Source of the DNA: Chloroflexota bacterium
GTDB lineage: Bacteria > Chloroflexota > Dehalococcoidia > Lucifugimonadales > Lucifugimonadaceae
DNA: 6,186 nt
Assembly (NCBI GenBank): GCA_009837685.1
Contig: VXTA01000007.1
Location: 1 to 6,186 of the forward strand
Direction: 5' to 3'
Below, piece by piece: positions 6,154 through 6,186 of this stretch. Numbering within the stretch: position 1 is the stretch's first letter; the number at the start of each line of letters is the position of its first letter. The notes beneath the pieces are model-generated. The model saw only the letters and a program-made list of their open reading frames with translations. It was not told where the DNA came from and did no database searches. The position numbers were made by a program, and so were the translations under genes.

Positions 6154-6186
6154 CCCTCTCCCTTGATGGGAGAGGGCTAGGGTGAG
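6154..6186. repeat. Intergenic hairpin repeat, copy 2 (perfect 9-bp stem)
   Basis: CCCTCTCCC (6154-6162) and GGGAGAGGG (6168-6176) pair perfectly around TTGAT, with the tail CTAGGGTGAG running to the window end. It is a direct repeat of 3638-3670 with four differences, two in the loop region and two in the tail. The element may continue beyond the window. Confidence 0.85.

Overview
The window is a moderately GC-rich bacterial chromosomal segment with ordinary housekeeping genes and one efflux/regulator pair. There is no rRNA, tRNA, CRISPR array, transposase or phage gene in it. The organism cannot be fixed from this sequence. The intergenic hairpin repeats and the C-over-G bias of the + strand would fit an environmental lineage such as a marine or soil Chloroflexota, but that is a weak guess.

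Layout. Positions 1-714 (+) hold the C-terminal 237 residues of a YjhG/YagF-type D-xylonate dehydratase whose start lies outside the window. It converges, across a 73-base gap holding a 12-bp hairpin, on a tight minus-strand operon read from right to left: purE (start corrected to 3538), purK (GTG start directly after the purE stop) and, 18 bases on, a two-helix potassium channel with a cytoplasmic RCK module. PurK and PurE carry out the two-step conversion of AIR to CAIR in purine synthesis. The channel is an unexpected partner in their transcription unit.

A 253-base divergent region (3539-3791) contains two kinds of intergenic repeat, then a promoter and a perfect 15-base palindrome in front of a 14-helix DHA2-type drug exporter (3792-5366, +). 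After a 133-base gap with another hairpin repeat comes a TetR-family repressor (5500-6138, +) with a TTG start. The window ends in two hairpin repeats, the first of which supplies the last codons of the repressor.

How the genes fit together: the repressor most likely binds the palindrome just downstream of the exporter's -10 box and is released by an exporter substrate, making a self-contained drug-responsive module. The module is bracketed by direct copies of one hairpin repeat (3638-3670 and 6154-6186, 29 of 33 bases identical). Nothing here is clearly a new system. The best leads are the operator/TetR/exporter circuit, the repeat-bracketed cassette, the channel in the purine operon with its altered selectivity filter, and the repressor's unusual start.
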